Shown piece after piece: positions 10,067 through 19,876 of a DNA stretch of 64,000 nt. A program made the translations under genes and the position numbers. Under the pieces are notes generated by a model. That model worked only from the letters and a program-made list of their open reading frames with translations. It ran no database searches and was not told where the DNA came from. The stretch covers positions 62,001 to 126,000 of the forward strand of contig NZ_SNYH01000007.1 in the NCBI RefSeq assembly GCF_004363005.1, written 5' to 3'. Position 1 is the stretch's first letter, and each line of letters starts with the position of its first letter. The stretch comes from Tenacibaculum caenipelagi (GTDB lineage Bacteria; Bacteroidota; Bacteroidia; Flavobacteriales; Flavobacteriaceae).

Positions 10067-11530
10067 ATGCTAAAACAAAGTTTACATCAAAAATTACTTC
10101 AAAAATTATCGCCTCAACAAATTCAGTTGATGAAGTTAATTCAATTGCCTACACAAGCTTTTGAAGAACGTTTAAAACAAGAAATTGAAGAAAATCCTGC
10201 ACTTGATACAGGGAAAGAAGAATCTGATAATTTTGAAGATACATTAACTAATGATGTAGATTATGATGACTCTGGTAATGAAAAGATTGATGCTGAAGAC
10301 ATCAATATTGATGAATATTTAAGTGATGATGAGTTTCCAAGTTATAAAACACAAACCAATAACTATTCACCAGACGATGAAGAAAAACATGTTCCGTATG
10401 CAGCAGGAACAACTTTTCATCAATCTTTAAGTAATCAATTAAATACTTTTAGAATTAATGATGAAGAACGAGCTATTGCAGAGTTTTTAGTAGGAAGCAT
10501 TGATGATAGCGGATATATTCGTAGAGAAATTATTGATTTAGTAGATGACTTAGCTTTTACACAAAACATTTTTACTACCGAAGAAAAAGTAAAAAACGTT
10601 TTAATAAATGTAGTGCAAAAATTAGATCCAACTGGTGTTGGTGCTTTAGACTTAAAAGAATGTTTAATCATTCAGTTAAAAGCAAAAAAAGAAAATGAAA
10701 GTAGAGTTTTAGCTATTAGAATATTAGAAGATGCTTTTGATCATTTTGTAAAAAAACACTACAAAAAGCTTCTTGAAAAATTTAGTATTTCTGAAGAACA
10801 ATTAAAAAATGCTATTACCGAAATAAGCAAATTAAATCCGAAACCAGGAAGCTCTTATGCTGGTAATAATAAAATTGCGGAGCAAATTGTTCCTGACTTT
10901 TCTATTAGAATAATTGATGGTAATTTAGATTTAACCCTAAACTCTCGTAATGCTCCAGAGCTACACGTTTCTAGAGAATATAGCAATATGCTAAAAGGGT
11001 ACCAAGATTCGAAAGAAAAGAGTAAATCACAGAAAGATGCAGTACTATTTATCAAGCAAAAACTAGATGCCGCAAAATGGTTTATCGATGCTATAAAGCA
11101 GCGTCAACAAACTCTTTTAATTACCATGAATGCTATTATGCATCGACAAGAAGAATACTTTTTAACTGGTGATGAGCGTAAGCTAAAACCGATGATTTTA
11201 AAAGATATTGCTGATGAAATTAGTATGGATGTTTCTACTGTTTCACGTGTTGCGAATAGTAAATATGTATCTACTCCTTATGGTACAAAATTGATTAAAG
11301 AGTTCTTTTCTGAATCAATGAAAAATGATCAAGGAGAAGATGTTTCTACCAAAGAAATTAAAAAGATTTTAGAAACAGTAATTAGTGAAGAAGATAAGCG
11401 TAAACCACTTACTGATGAAAAATTATCTGCTATTTTAAAAGAAAAGGGATACCCAATTGCTAGAAGAACAGTTGCAAAATATCGTGAACAACTTGACATT
11501 CCTGTGGCGAGATTACGCAAAGAGATTTAA
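10067..11530 (+). CDS. rpoN: RNA polymerase sigma-54 factor
   Basis: Sigma-54 directs polymerase to -24/-12 promoters and needs AAA+ activators. I start at the ATG at 10067 (MLKQSLHQKLLQKLSPQQ), the conserved glutamine-rich activator-interacting region; an ATG at 10028 lies inside the asnS terminator. The 487-residue product has the acidic linker (about 45-110), the core-binding and DNA-binding parts (with ISMDVSTVSRVANSKYV as the helix-turn-helix) and the RpoN box ARRTVAKYRE at 465-474. No sigma-54 activator gene is evident in this window. Its stop overlaps the next start as TAATG. Confidence 0.97.
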   Translation: MLKQSLHQKLLQKLSPQQIQLMKLIQLPTQAFEERLKQEIEENPALDTGKEESDNFEDTLTNDVDYDDSGNEKIDAEDINIDEYLSDDEFPSYKTQTNNYSPDDEEKHVPYAAGTTFHQSLSNQLNTFRINDEERAIAEFLVGSIDDSGYIRREIIDLVDDLAFTQNIFTTEEKVKNVLINVVQKLDPTGVGALDLKECLIIQLKAKKENESRVLAIRILEDAFDHFVKKHYKKLLEKFSISEEQLKNAITEISKLNPKPGSSYAGNNKIAEQIVPDFSIRIIDGNLDLTLNSRNAPELHVSREYSNMLKGYQDSKEKSKSQKDAVLFIKQKLDAAKWFIDAIKQRQQTLLITMNAIMHRQEEYFLTGDERKLKPMILKDIADEISMDVSTVSRVANSKYVSTPYGTKLIKEFFSESMKNDQGEDVSTKEIKKILETVISEEDKRKPLTDEKLSAILKEKGYPIARRTVAKYREQLDIPVARLRKEI

Positions 11531-12129
11531 TGAAGTGGCATAAGTTTATATCAACCATTTTACACCCCATTGTAATGCCTACAATTGGTATTATTTTGTA
11601 CTTTCTTTTATCTCCTATACAACTTAATTACCAGCAACAGTTTACGGTACTTACTGTGGTTTTTATTGCTACATACCTTATACCTATGCTTTTATTGGTT
11701 TTCTTAAAATCTATAGGCTATATAAAATCTTTTCAAGTACATAGTATAAATGAACGAAAAGCTCCTATTTTTTTTATGATGTCGCTCTTTTTTATTTTAG
11801 GAAAACTTTTCTCAAATATGGGTATTGTTAAGGACTTAAGTTATTTATTTTACGGTACTGTATTAGGACTAGGCATAATATATATCCTCTTTCCATTAAA
11901 AATTAAAGGGAGTTTACATTTATTATCTATGGGAATTGCAACCAGTTTCTTTTTATTATTTCAACAACTACAAGGTGTTTTTGTGCTCCCTGTGGTAATT
12001 ACCTTTATTTTCCTGTCAGGAGCTCTAGCAAGCTCTAGATTGTATTTAAAAGCCCATACCACAAGAGAAGTCTATATTGGTTTTTTTATTGGCCTGATAA
12101 GCCCTTTTGCTATTTATTATCTTTTATAG
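11530..12129 (+). CDS. PAP2-like integral membrane protein
   Basis: A 199-residue protein with about six transmembrane helices, translationally coupled to rpoN through a TAATG overlap. Near the C-terminus SRLYLKAHTTRE fits the PAP2 phosphatase motif SR-x5-H-x3-(D/E), and NERKAP could be a worn KxxxxxxRP motif. The central PSGH motif is not recognisable; only GSLH is found at the expected place. It may be a divergent lipid phosphatase or a catalytically dead relative. Its end overlaps the convergent barrel-protein gene by six bases. Function is unproven. Confidence 0.7.
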   Translation: MKWHKFISTILHPIVMPTIGIILYFLLSPIQLNYQQQFTVLTVVFIATYLIPMLLLVFLKSIGYIKSFQVHSINERKAPIFFMMSLFFILGKLFSNMGIVKDLSYLFYGTVLGLGIIYILFPLKIKGSLHLLSMGIATSFFLLFQQLQGVFVLPVVITFIFLSGALASSRLYLKAHTTREVYIGFFIGLISPFAIYYLL

Positions 12130-12792
12130 GAGATAAAAACTTAACCCTAATCTTACAATTTTACTTTTTATCGGGTTATTGTTCAATTTAACATTTTTAA
12201 ACATTGGAGTTAAGCCATAATATACATGAAAGTTAAAGGTTCCATACCCTACTGATAATGCTAAGCCTGTTTGCCATGTATTGTATTTTGCTACATTAGA
12301 GAGTTTTACACTTTCAGTTGGTAAGTTATATTGAAAGTTATTATTCATGTTATATACAATCTTAATTCCTGCATAAAAACGCCAAAAAGAATATGTATTA
12401 ACATTAGAAGATCTCCACCTGAACTGTATAGGCATTTCAATGTTATGAAGCTTTATTTTATTTGAAGTTATTTCCGGGTCTATTTCATATTCGCTTACAT
12501 TTCCTTCTAATACTTTTAAATTATGATTAAAAGAATCGAAGCTATACCCTAAACCAACACCTAAAGCTGTTTTTCCTTTTCTATTAAATGGAATATCCTT
12601 TATGTAACCAGCAGAAAAACCGTATGAAAAGCCTGTTTTTTCCACACCATCTGGCTGATCATTTAATAAATTATAAGTAATATCAATGTACAACTGATCT
12701 TCCCAATATTTATCTCCTATTTGTAGAGAATCCTTTTGAGAAAATGTACTTAATGACAATAACAATGCAAAAAGAGTTAATATATGCTTCAT
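12124..12792 (-). CDS. PorT-like outer-membrane beta-barrel protein
   Basis: A 222-residue secreted protein with a signal peptide cleaved near residue 18 (LSLSTFSQ). The rest alternates hydrophobic and polar residues as in small eight- to ten-strand barrels and ends with the aromatic-rich LSFYLL, a typical outer-membrane insertion signal ending in hydrophobic residues. It resembles the porin-family proteins found next to rpoN in Flavobacteria. No specific function can be assigned. It converges on the PAP2-like gene. Confidence 0.75.
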   Translation of the reverse strand: MKHILTLFALLLSLSTFSQKDSLQIGDKYWEDQLYIDITYNLLNDQPDGVEKTGFSYGFSAGYIKDIPFNRKGKTALGVGLGYSFDSFNHNLKVLEGNVSEYEIDPEITSNKIKLHNIEMPIQFRWRSSNVNTYSFWRFYAGIKIVYNMNNNFQYNLPTESVKLSNVAKYNTWQTGLALSVGYGTFNFHVYYGLTPMFKNVKLNNNPIKSKIVRLGLSFYLL

Positions 12793-12828
12793 AATAATTT
12801 TCTAACGATAAATATACCTTTTTTGTAT

Positions 12829-12862
12829 AAAAAAAGAGCAATCTTACGATTGCTCTTTTTTT
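12829..12862 (-). terminator. Terminator of the ExbB/ExbD operon (bidirectional sequence)
   Basis: GAGCAATC (12836-12843) and GATTGCTC (12848-12855) form an 8-bp stem with a TTAC loop. It is flanked by A-runs on one side and T-runs on the other, so it works for the operon read from the minus strand. Confidence 0.88.
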
Positions 12863-12878
12863 ATTTATTTAAAAGTAA

Positions 12879-13349
12879 TTACTTATTAATTACACTTCCT
12901 TTATGAGTAGATAAACTTAACTTAAGAGCATTTACGTCTCTTAACTTTTCACGAATATCGGCTAATGTACCAACACTCGATTCTTTATCTGCTTTGATAG
13001 AAGTTGTCATAAAAGGCACTTCAGCTTCTGATACATTATCTCTTTCAAGAAAAATGAACGAAGGTACATCCTCTGGAGTCGCAATCTTATCATTTAACTG
13101 AATTCTATTATAACCTGTACCGTACTTAGGATCCTTTGCTTTACCAACATAAATTGTACTCACTAAACTTTTACGCTCAAGCTTTTTAACTTCACTTGCA
13201 CTAGGTAAACGTGGTGAATCAATCAATAAATCTGTTTCTCTCATAGTAGTAGTTACCATGAAGAAGAATAACAACATAAAAACAATATCTGGTAAAGATG
13301 CCGTAGATAAAGCTGGCATACCTTTTTTCTTCTTTCTAAATTTAGACAT
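12879..13349 (-). CDS. exbD: ExbD-type energy transducer subunit (second copy)
   Basis: ExbD works with ExbB to convert proton flow into movement of TonB, powering outer-membrane transporters. The 156-residue protein has a basic cytoplasmic N-terminus, one transmembrane helix at about 18-36 (ASLPDIVFMLLFFFMV) with the conserved aspartate of the channel (LPDIVF), and a periplasmic domain. It is the last gene of a four-gene operon, 14 bases after the first exbD. Two ExbD paralogues in tandem are common in Bacteroidota and may form mixed dimers. Confidence 0.9.
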   Translation of the reverse strand: MSKFRKKKKGMPALSTASLPDIVFMLLFFFMVTTTMRETDLLIDSPRLPSASEVKKLERKSLVSTIYVGKAKDPKYGTGYNRIQLNDKIATPEDVPSFIFLERDNVSEAEVPFMTTSIKADKESSVGTLADIREKLRDVNALKLSLSTHKGSVINK

Positions 13350-13363
13350 ACTCTATTGTTTTA

Positions 13364-13990
13364 TTATTGAACATTTGTTGGGTCTGTATCTGATATAATT
13401 TGAGGATAACTCTCCTTAATATCTTCTACTTTCTTTCTTAAAGACTCATCTTTTCTTGCACTATCGATAAAAGCTTTTTCAAGTTCGTCAAAACTCATAC
13501 CATATTTTTCTTGGCATAGTCTGTTACGTAAATCTGTATAAGCACGTAACAACTCATTTTGAACAGCAACATAAGTACCATACTCAGTACCTCTATCACT
13601 TTCTACTGAAATAATTGCTTTATTTGGATGATCTGATGATTCTGGATCCTTTACTCCTTTACAGTAGTCACAAGGTGCTCCAGCTTCTTTTCCTGGCATT
13701 GGGTTACCAATACCTCCACCATTATCAATAAATTTCATTGCAGCATCTTTTAAGTCTTTCAACTCCATTGGTTCGTTTTCAACTAAAAGTTGATTGTTAC
13801 GGTTAATGCTTACTTGAAAAATATTCTTTTCTTTAACGATTGGTGGTTGAACATCTGTTTTTTCAGCTAACTTTTTAGGGATACCTGAATCCACATCCAT
13901 TGTTGTTGTTACAAGGAAAAAGATAAGTAGCAAGAAGGCAATATCTGCCATCGAACCTGCATTAATTTCTGGGTTTTCTCTTCTTGCCAT
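13364..13990 (-). CDS. exbD: ExbD-type energy transducer subunit with cysteine insert
   Basis: The first of two ExbD paralogues in the operon, 208 residues. The membrane helix with the essential aspartate is GSMADIAFLLLIFFLV at about 12-30. The periplasmic domain is larger than in classical ExbD and contains an insert of about 30 residues around CDYCKG, a CxxC pair that could form a disulphide or bind metal. The insert is known from other Bacteroidota but its role is not. It starts six bases after the end of the 147-residue gene. Confidence 0.88.
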   Translation of the reverse strand: MARRENPEINAGSMADIAFLLLIFFLVTTTMDVDSGIPKKLAEKTDVQPPIVKEKNIFQVSINRNNQLLVENEPMELKDLKDAAMKFIDNGGGIGNPMPGKEAGAPCDYCKGVKDPESSDHPNKAIISVESDRGTEYGTYVAVQNELLRAYTDLRNRLCQEKYGMSFDELEKAFIDSARKDESLRKKVEDIKESYPQIISDTDPTNVQ

Positions 13991-13996
13991 AATGAT

Positions 13997-14440
13997 CTAT
14001 GATTTAACTAATCCTTTTAATAAATCCCACACGAAGAAACCTCCTGCAATCACTATTAAAATAATACTTAACCAAATACCTGTACTTGTGTTTTTAGACA
14101 CACTACTACCAGCCTCTGCTACTAATTCATTATTAGCTCCTATTACTTGACCATCACTAGAAAACATGTAAGATATCACTAATAAAACTCCCATAGCTAA
14201 TATCCCTAATAATGCTTTTTTTAATGCAGCAGGATTTTTAAACAAGCTAAAAACAGAAGCTAAAACTGTTACTGCAGCTGTTAACATTAGTAATACTAAA
14301 GAATAAGTAACTAATGGAGAAACTGCATCTGACATTGCTACTTTGTCCTCACTATCAACACCCATAGTCATTAAGAATAAGACTATACCGACAAGAGAAA
14401 GTAAAGCAACAACGATTGTTATTAATCTATTGTTCTTCAT
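13997..14440 (-). CDS. Small membrane protein between ExbB and ExbD
   Basis: A 147-residue protein with four predicted transmembrane helices (about 6-25, 42-62, 73-92 and 122-142). I do not recognise a named family. It lies between exbB and exbD with gaps of only 6-8 bases, an arrangement that recurs in Flavobacteria, so it is very likely an accessory subunit or assembly partner of the ExbB/ExbD motor. That role is inferred only from position. Confidence 0.75.
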   Translation of the reverse strand: MKNNRLITIVVALLSLVGIVLFLMTMGVDSEDKVAMSDAVSPLVTYSLVLLMLTAAVTVLASVFSLFKNPAALKKALLGILAMGVLLVISYMFSSDGQVIGANNELVAEAGSSVSKNTSTGIWLSIILIVIAGGFFVWDLLKGLVKS

Positions 14441-14447
14441 ACTTCTA

Positions 14448-15176
14448 TTATTTTTTATACTTAGCTAATAAATCAATTAAAGAGATAGATGCATCTTCCA
14501 TATTATTTACAATGCTATCTACTTTAGAAATGATGTAGTTGTAGAAAATTTGTAAGATAATTGCTACTACTAAACCAAATACTGTAGTTAAAAGTGCTAC
14601 TTTAATACCACCTGCTACTACCGCTGGAGAGATATCGTTTGCAACTGCAATCGCATCAAATGCTCCAATCATACCAATTACAGTTCCCATGAACCCTAAC
14701 ATCGGTGCTAAAGCGATGAATAATGAAATCCAAGAAATATTTTTTTCTAATAATCCCATTTGCACTCCACCATATCCAACTACAGCTTTTTCAGCAGCAT
14801 CTAAACCTTCATCAGCTCTTTCTAAACCTTGATAGAAAATAGAAGCAACAGGACCTTTTGTATTTCTACAAACCTCTTTAGCAGCCTCTACACCACCTGA
14901 ACTTAATGCCTCATCTACACTAGCAACTAATTTTTTAGTGTTGGTTGTAGCCATATTTAAATAAATGATTCTTTCAATTGCAATAGCTAAACCTAAAATT
15001 AAAGCTACTAATACAATTCCCATAAAACCAGGACCACCTTCAATAAAATATCTTTTTAAAATTTGGTGGAAAGTTTCTGATCCTTCTGCCGCTGCTGCGT
15101 CTTGAGCATAAGTTGATTGAATAGCTCCTAAAAACATAAATCCTGCAATAGTTAGGATATTTACTACTTTTTTCAT
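14448..15176 (-). CDS. exbB: ExbB/TolQ/MotA-type proton channel protein
   Basis: The proton-channel partner of ExbD. The 242-residue protein starts with a signal-like helix ending in TYAQ, then a first channel helix (about 52-72) and two C-terminal helices (about 155-180 and 195-220) bearing the family segments APMLGFMGTVIGMIGAFDA and ALLTTVFGLVVAI. It is the first gene of the operon. The extra N-terminal signal segment is usual for Bacteroidota ExbB. Confidence 0.93.
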   Translation of the reverse strand: MKKVVNILTIAGFMFLGAIQSTYAQDAAAAEGSETFHQILKRYFIEGGPGFMGIVLVALILGLAIAIERIIYLNMATTNTKKLVASVDEALSSGGVEAAKEVCRNTKGPVASIFYQGLERADEGLDAAEKAVVGYGGVQMGLLEKNISWISLFIALAPMLGFMGTVIGMIGAFDAIAVANDISPAVVAGGIKVALLTTVFGLVVAIILQIFYNYIISKVDSIVNNMEDASISLIDLLAKYKK

Positions 15177-15429
15177 TTTGTTATAATTAATTTTAAATAG
15201 TTAACGGGTTAAAAATACAAATTTTACTACGAAAAACTCATTTTTTTACAAATAAGTAATTCTTTTCTCGTACTTATTACGCTTTTTAATTTTTCAGAGT
15301 GGCAAGTAACAAAAAAATGTTGGGACATTAAAAAAAAACTCTTATATTTCTATCAACACCCTATTCCCCCGCCTTTACCCTAAGTATTTCAAGCAGTTAC
15401 AGCTGCTAATTTAACGATTTATTTACAAA

Positions 15430-16461
15430 TCAAGCCATTTCTCCTCTTAGAGGTTTCTGAAAATAATGCTTAAATTCTTCTTTTGAAAGCTTTTCGCCCA
15501 ATAAATACATCATTTTTGCTATAGCTGTTTCTGTGGTAATATCCTTACCATCAACAATACCAATACGTTTCATTTCAGAACTAGTTTCATAATGCCCTAA
15601 TATGACACTACCTCCTGCGCATTGAGTTACATTCACAATACTGATTCCTTTTTGTATCGATTCTTCTAACAAATTAAGAAACCATTTTTCTGTAGGTGCG
15701 TTTCCTGATCCGTAAGTTTCCAAAACAATTCCTTTTAGCCCTGAAATATTTACAAAACTCCTTACTACTGGCTCTGTAATTCCTGGAAACAGTTTTAGAA
15801 TTGCTACATGATTGTCTAGCTTTTTTCTAAAAACTAATTTAGTTTCTTTCTGACTAGGTTTTAATAACAAATGATGATTAAAATTTAAATGCACCCCACT
15901 TTCTGCCAACGGAGGATAATTCATCGATGCAAAAGCTTCAAACTGTTCTGCATTTATTTTTGTCGTTCTATTTGCTCTATATAATTTATATTCAAAATAC
16001 AAACCTACTTCTTGAATTATTGGCTGACCATTTTCGTAAGTTGAAGCAATCTGTATTGAAGTAATTAAATTTTCTTTTGCATCTGTACGTAAATCTCCTA
16101 TTGGCAATTGCGAGCCTGTAAATATCACTGGTTTTTGTAAGTTTTCAAACATAAAACTAATTGCAGAAGACGTATATGACATTGTATCTGAACCCGTTAA
16201 AACTACAAAACCATCAAACTTATTATAATTGTCAGAAATTATCTCGGCTATTTGAATATAGTAATCTACATTCATATTTGACGAATCTATGGGTTCATCA
16301 AATGATATAGTAGTTATATCACAGTTAAGCTGTTGCAATTCTGGTATTTTGCTAGATATTTGACTAAAATCAAAAGCTTTTAAAGCTCCTGTATTATAGT
16401 CTTTTACCATACCAATGGTTCCTCCTGTATAAACAATTAATATTTTAGGTTTATTTGTCAT
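15430..16461 (-). CDS. ansA: Type I (cytoplasmic) asparaginase
   Basis: Hydrolyses asparagine to aspartate and ammonia. I chose the ATG at 16461 (MTNKPKILIVYTGGTIG) since the upstream ATG at 16482 only adds seven residues. The first catalytic threonine is in YTGGTIG (Thr12 or Thr15 region) and the second in LTGSDTMSYTSSA. The family usually reads TGTDTM; here the middle residue is Ser. No signal peptide is present, which points to the cytoplasmic form. It has 343 residues. It faces the zinc metallopeptidase gene across a short divergent gap. Confidence 0.93.
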   Translation of the reverse strand: MTNKPKILIVYTGGTIGMVKDYNTGALKAFDFSQISSKIPELQQLNCDITTISFDEPIDSSNMNVDYYIQIAEIISDNYNKFDGFVVLTGSDTMSYTSSAISFMFENLQKPVIFTGSQLPIGDLRTDAKENLITSIQIASTYENGQPIIQEVGLYFEYKLYRANRTTKINAEQFEAFASMNYPPLAESGVHLNFNHHLLLKPSQKETKLVFRKKLDNHVAILKLFPGITEPVVRSFVNISGLKGIVLETYGSGNAPTEKWFLNLLEESIQKGISIVNVTQCAGGSVILGHYETSSEMKRIGIVDGKDITTETAIAKMMYLLGEKLSKEEFKHYFQKPLRGEMA

Positions 16462-16555
16462 TTTGACACATTTTAATACCATTAATAAATTGGAATAATT
16501 TATGATGTAAATTTATCCAACAAAAATGACATAAAATTTTAAAACTATATAAATT

Positions 16556-17254
16556 ATGATTGGATTTTATATTCTAATTGGGATTATATCTTTATTCAGC
16601 TGGTTAGTAAGTAATACTTTACAGCAAAAATTTAAAAAATACTCGCAAGTACACTTACGAAACGGCATGAGTGGTGCAGAAATTGCACAAAAAATGTTAG
16701 CTGATCATGGTATTTCAGATGTACAGGTAATTTCTACACCAGGGAGGTTAACAGATCATTATAACCCGCAAAACAAAACTGTAAATTTAAGTGAAGCCGT
16801 ATACAACCAACGAAATGCTGCCGCAGCTGCTGTTGCAGCGCACGAAGTTGGACATGCTGTACAACACGCTAGAGCTTATCAATATTTACAAATGCGATCT
16901 AAACTGGTACCTATGGTAAGTATTACCTCTCGTTTTTCTCAGTGGATGGTGATTGGTGGTATTACTTTTGGAGCCGCTTCTGGTAGTACTGGCATCGGAT
17001 TTTATATCGCATTAGCTGGTTTGGCTTTTATGGCTTTAGGTACAATTTTTAGTTTCATTACCTTACCCGTAGAATATGACGCAAGCAATAGAGCCTTAGC
17101 TTGGTTAGAAAATAAAAATATGGTAAGTCGTGAAGAACTAGCTGGATCTAAAGATGCTTTAAAATGGGCCGCAAGAACTTATTTAGTGGCTGCGCTTGGT
17201 TCTTTAGCTATGCTATTATATTGGGGGTTAAGAATTTTAGGAAATAGAGACTAA
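16556..17254 (+). CDS. Membrane zinc metallopeptidase (YugP family)
   Basis: A 232-residue inner-membrane protein with an N-terminal helix (1-18), the zinc-binding signature HEVGH at about residue 97 followed by an AVQHA segment, and three further helices. The family includes Bacillus YugP and is found in most Bacteroidota; its substrate is unknown. The gene stands alone and ends at a strong terminator. No operon partner is apparent. Confidence 0.9.
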   Translation: MIGFYILIGIISLFSWLVSNTLQQKFKKYSQVHLRNGMSGAEIAQKMLADHGISDVQVISTPGRLTDHYNPQNKTVNLSEAVYNQRNAAAAAVAAHEVGHAVQHARAYQYLQMRSKLVPMVSITSRFSQWMVIGGITFGAASGSTGIGFYIALAGLAFMALGTIFSFITLPVEYDASNRALAWLENKNMVSREELAGSKDALKWAARTYLVAALGSLAMLLYWGLRILGNRD

Positions 17255-17276
17255 GTCAATATAGAAATATAATAAT

Positions 17277-17316
17277 AAAACCCTCGTTTTGATAAATTCA
17301 AAACGAGGGTTTTAAT
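17277..17316 (+). terminator. Terminator of the zinc metallopeptidase gene
   Basis: AAAACCCTCGTTTTG (17277-17291) and CAAAACGAGGGTTTT (17299-17313) make a perfect 15-bp stem with a 7-base loop, ending in a T-run. Confidence 0.92.
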
Positions 17317-17413
17317 TTAATTCTAAATAATTTTTTCCAAAAAATTTACACTCACAGCTAACTCTTAAATGAATATATTCGCGCCACAAATATTAATTAT
17401 TCAATTTTAAACT

Positions 17414-17683
17414 ATGAAAAAAATTATTTTATCAATTGCTATGTTAACATCAACGGTTTTAGCTTCTTGTTCTGACGATAATGAAAGTAATACAAATTGT
17501 AGAAAATGTGTTTTTGAAGGATTTGATCAAACACTTAACACGGAGTATTGCGATAATGGTGACGGAACAATCACTATGACTGTAGAAGGAGGACAAACAG
17601 TAACAGATGAAATTCCTAAAGGAAGCTCTTTTGAAGAGATTATGAAAGCTGTTGAAGCTAATGGATCTACTTGTGACAAATAA
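17414..17683 (+). CDS. Small secreted lipoprotein, family unknown
   Basis: An 89-residue protein with a lipoprotein signal ending in VLASC (Cys18), so it is probably an outer-membrane lipoprotein. The mature part is acidic and has five more cysteines (C-x2-C, one near the middle, one at the end), suggesting disulphides in the periplasm. I recognise no family. It is flanked by two strong terminators, so it is its own transcript, and that framing supports it as a real gene. Confidence 0.7.
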   Translation: MKKIILSIAMLTSTVLASCSDDNESNTNCRKCVFEGFDQTLNTEYCDNGDGTITMTVEGGQTVTDEIPKGSSFEEIMKAVEANGSTCDK

Positions 17684-17703
17684 GTTTTAATGACCGTTAA
17701 TAA

Positions 17704-17736
17704 AAAAAGCATCAAAATTTTCATTTTGATGCTTTT
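17704..17736 (+). terminator. Terminator shared by the small lipoprotein gene and lepA
   Basis: GCATCAAAAT (17709-17718) pairs with ATTTTGATGC (17723-17732), with A-run before and T-run after. It sits between convergent genes and can serve both. Confidence 0.9.
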
Positions 17737-17772
17737 TCTTTATTTACATACGATTTTTTTAACTCAAAATAA

Positions 17773-19569
17773 CTAGTCGTTTAATTTCAGTACTGCCATA
17801 AACGCTTGCTGAGGAATTTCTACATTTCCTACCTGACGCATACGCTTTTTACCTTTTTTCTGCTTTTCTAATAATTTACGCTTACGAGAAATATCACCTC
17901 CATAACATTTAGCCGTTACATCTTTACGCAATGCTTTTACTGTTTCACGAGCAATAATTTTTGCTCCAATAGCAGCTTGGATTGGAATATCAAATTGTTG
18001 ACGAGGTATTAATTCTTTTAACTTCTCACAAATACGTTTACCTATTCCGTAGGCATTATCTGCGTGTAACAGCGCTGAAAGTGCATCAACAGTTTGTCCG
18101 TTTAACAACATATCTACACGTACCAACTTCGATTCTTTCATTCCTATCGGATGATAATCAAACGATGCGTATCCTTTAGAAACTGTTTTTAATCGGTCGT
18201 AAAAATCGAAAACAATTTCTGCCAATGGCATATCAAAAATTAACTCAACTCTCTCTGGAGTTAAATACGTTTGATTTACAATTTGTCCACGTTTTTCTAT
18301 ACAAAGCGACATTACTTGTCCTACAAAATCAGCTTTGGTAATAATTGATGCTTTTATAAAAGGCTCCTCTACTCTATCTAATCTTGATGGATCTGGTAAA
18401 TCTGATGGATTATTTACAATAATAGCTTCATCTGGATTTTTCTTTGTATATGCATGGTAACTTACGTTTGGAACCGTAGTAATTACCGTCATGTTAAACT
18501 CACGCTCTAAACGCTCTTGAATGATTTCCATGTGTAACATTCCTAAGAATCCACAACGAAAACCAAAACCTAACGCTGCAGAACTTTCTGGTTGAAATAC
18601 TAATGAAGCATCATTTAATTGTAATTTCTCCATCGAAGCTCGTAGTTCTTCATAATCTTCGGTATCTACAGGGTAAATACCTGCAAACACCATTGGTTTT
18701 ACATCTTCAAAACCATCAATTATATCGGTTGTTGGATTTGCAAAATCAGTAATAGTATCACCTACCTTTACTTCTTTTGCCGCTTTAATCCCTGTAATTA
18801 AATAACCTACATCACCAGTTTTAATCTCGTTTTTTACAACTTGAGTTAACTTTAATGTTCCTACCTCATCGGCTCCATACTGTCTACCAGTAGCCATAAA
18901 CTTTATTTGTTGATTCTTTTTGATAGAACCATCAATTACTCTAAAATAGGTTTCAATTCCACGATACGAATTGTAAACTGAATCAAAAATCAAGGCTTTT
19001 AATGGCGCATCAGGATTTCCGCTAGGAGCAGGGATTTTTTCAATAATTGCTTTTAAAATATTTTCAACCCCAAAACCTGTTTTTCCGCTTGCGTGAATTA
19101 CATCTTCTGGCTCACAACCTAATAAATCAACAATATCATCTGTTACCTCCTCTGGATTTGCCGAAGGTAAATCTACTTTATTTAATACTGGAATAATTTC
19201 CAAATCATTTTCTAACGCCAAATACAGGTTAGAAATAGTTTGCGCCTGAATACTTTGTGCCGCATCTACAATTAATAATGCTCCTTCACATGCTGCAATA
19301 GAACGAGAAACTTCATAAGAAAAATCTACGTGACCTGGAGTATCGATTAAGTTTAGAATATAATTTTCTCCTTCATAAACATAATCCATTTGGATAGCAT
19401 GCGATTTAATGGTAATACCTCGTTCACGCTCTAAATCCATATTATCTAACAACTGGTTTTGCTTTTCACGCTCGGTAACCGATCCTGTAAAATCTAACAA
19501 TCTATCGGCAAGAGTACTCTTACCATGATCAATATGTGCAATAATGCAAAAATTTCTTATGTTCTTCAT
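17773..19569 (-). CDS. lepA: Elongation factor 4 (back-translocase)
   Basis: A ribosome-bound GTPase of the EF-G family. The 598 residues are the normal length. The G motifs are AHIDHGKST near residue 12, DTPGHVDF near 79 and NKVD near 133. The C-terminal LepA-specific domain ends with [18 protein letters not shown]. It is transcribed alone from a strong consensus promoter at 19598-19628. Confidence 0.98.
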   Translation of the reverse strand: MKNIRNFCIIAHIDHGKSTLADRLLDFTGSVTEREKQNQLLDNMDLERERGITIKSHAIQMDYVYEGENYILNLIDTPGHVDFSYEVSRSIAACEGALLIVDAAQSIQAQTISNLYLALENDLEIIPVLNKVDLPSANPEEVTDDIVDLLGCEPEDVIHASGKTGFGVENILKAIIEKIPAPSGNPDAPLKALIFDSVYNSYRGIETYFRVIDGSIKKNQQIKFMATGRQYGADEVGTLKLTQVVKNEIKTGDVGYLITGIKAAKEVKVGDTITDFANPTTDIIDGFEDVKPMVFAGIYPVDTEDYEELRASMEKLQLNDASLVFQPESSAALGFGFRCGFLGMLHMEIIQERLEREFNMTVITTVPNVSYHAYTKKNPDEAIIVNNPSDLPDPSRLDRVEEPFIKASIITKADFVGQVMSLCIEKRGQIVNQTYLTPERVELIFDMPLAEIVFDFYDRLKTVSKGYASFDYHPIGMKESKLVRVDMLLNGQTVDALSALLHADNAYGIGKRICEKLKELIPRQQFDIPIQAAIGAKIIARETVKALRKDVTAKCYGGDISRKRKLLEKQKKGKKRMRQVGNVEIPQQAFMAVLKLND

Positions 19570-19597
19570 TCGTCGTATTCTAACTACTTGTAATTTG

Positions 19598-19628
19598 CAA
19601 AGATACTTTATTTGCAGGGTACTACAAA
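19598..19628 (-). promoter_or_regulatory. Consensus promoter of lepA
   Basis: On the minus strand TTTG (19628-19625) and TATCTTTG (19605-19598) are exactly 19 bp apart, the full Bacteroidota -33/-7 consensus. The leader would be about 25 bases. Confidence 0.8.
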
Positions 19629-19668
19629 CAAAATAAATAGCGAAAATTAAACATCTTCTTTAACTCAT

Positions 19669-19866
19669 TTAACTAAGTACACCACCACATATACCTAATC
19701 CGATTATCAGGTACAAAACAGCTAGTATGTAAAATATTTTTGAGGCTGTTTTACTTTTTTTTCTGATAGCTGCGCCAATAACAGCTAATAATACGGGTGG
19801 ACCAAACATAATTAAACCTATAATTACGAATAAACCTGAAAGGTCACCTACTTCTAAAAATATCAT
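19669..19866 (-). CDS. Small two-helix membrane protein of the lipid-enzyme operon
   Basis: A 65-residue protein with two hydrophobic helices (about 10-30 and 43-62) joined by a basic loop RKKSKTASK. It begins ten bases after the radical SAM gene ends, on the same strand, so it belongs to the Lgt-like/radical SAM operon. I do not recognise the family. Its size and position suggest a membrane anchor or partner for one of the enzymes, which is only an inference. Confidence 0.6.
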   Translation of the reverse strand: MIFLEVGDLSGLFVIIGLIMFGPPVLLAVIGAAIRKKSKTASKIFYILAVLYLIIGLGICGGVLS

Positions 19867-19876
19867 ATCCTTTTTC

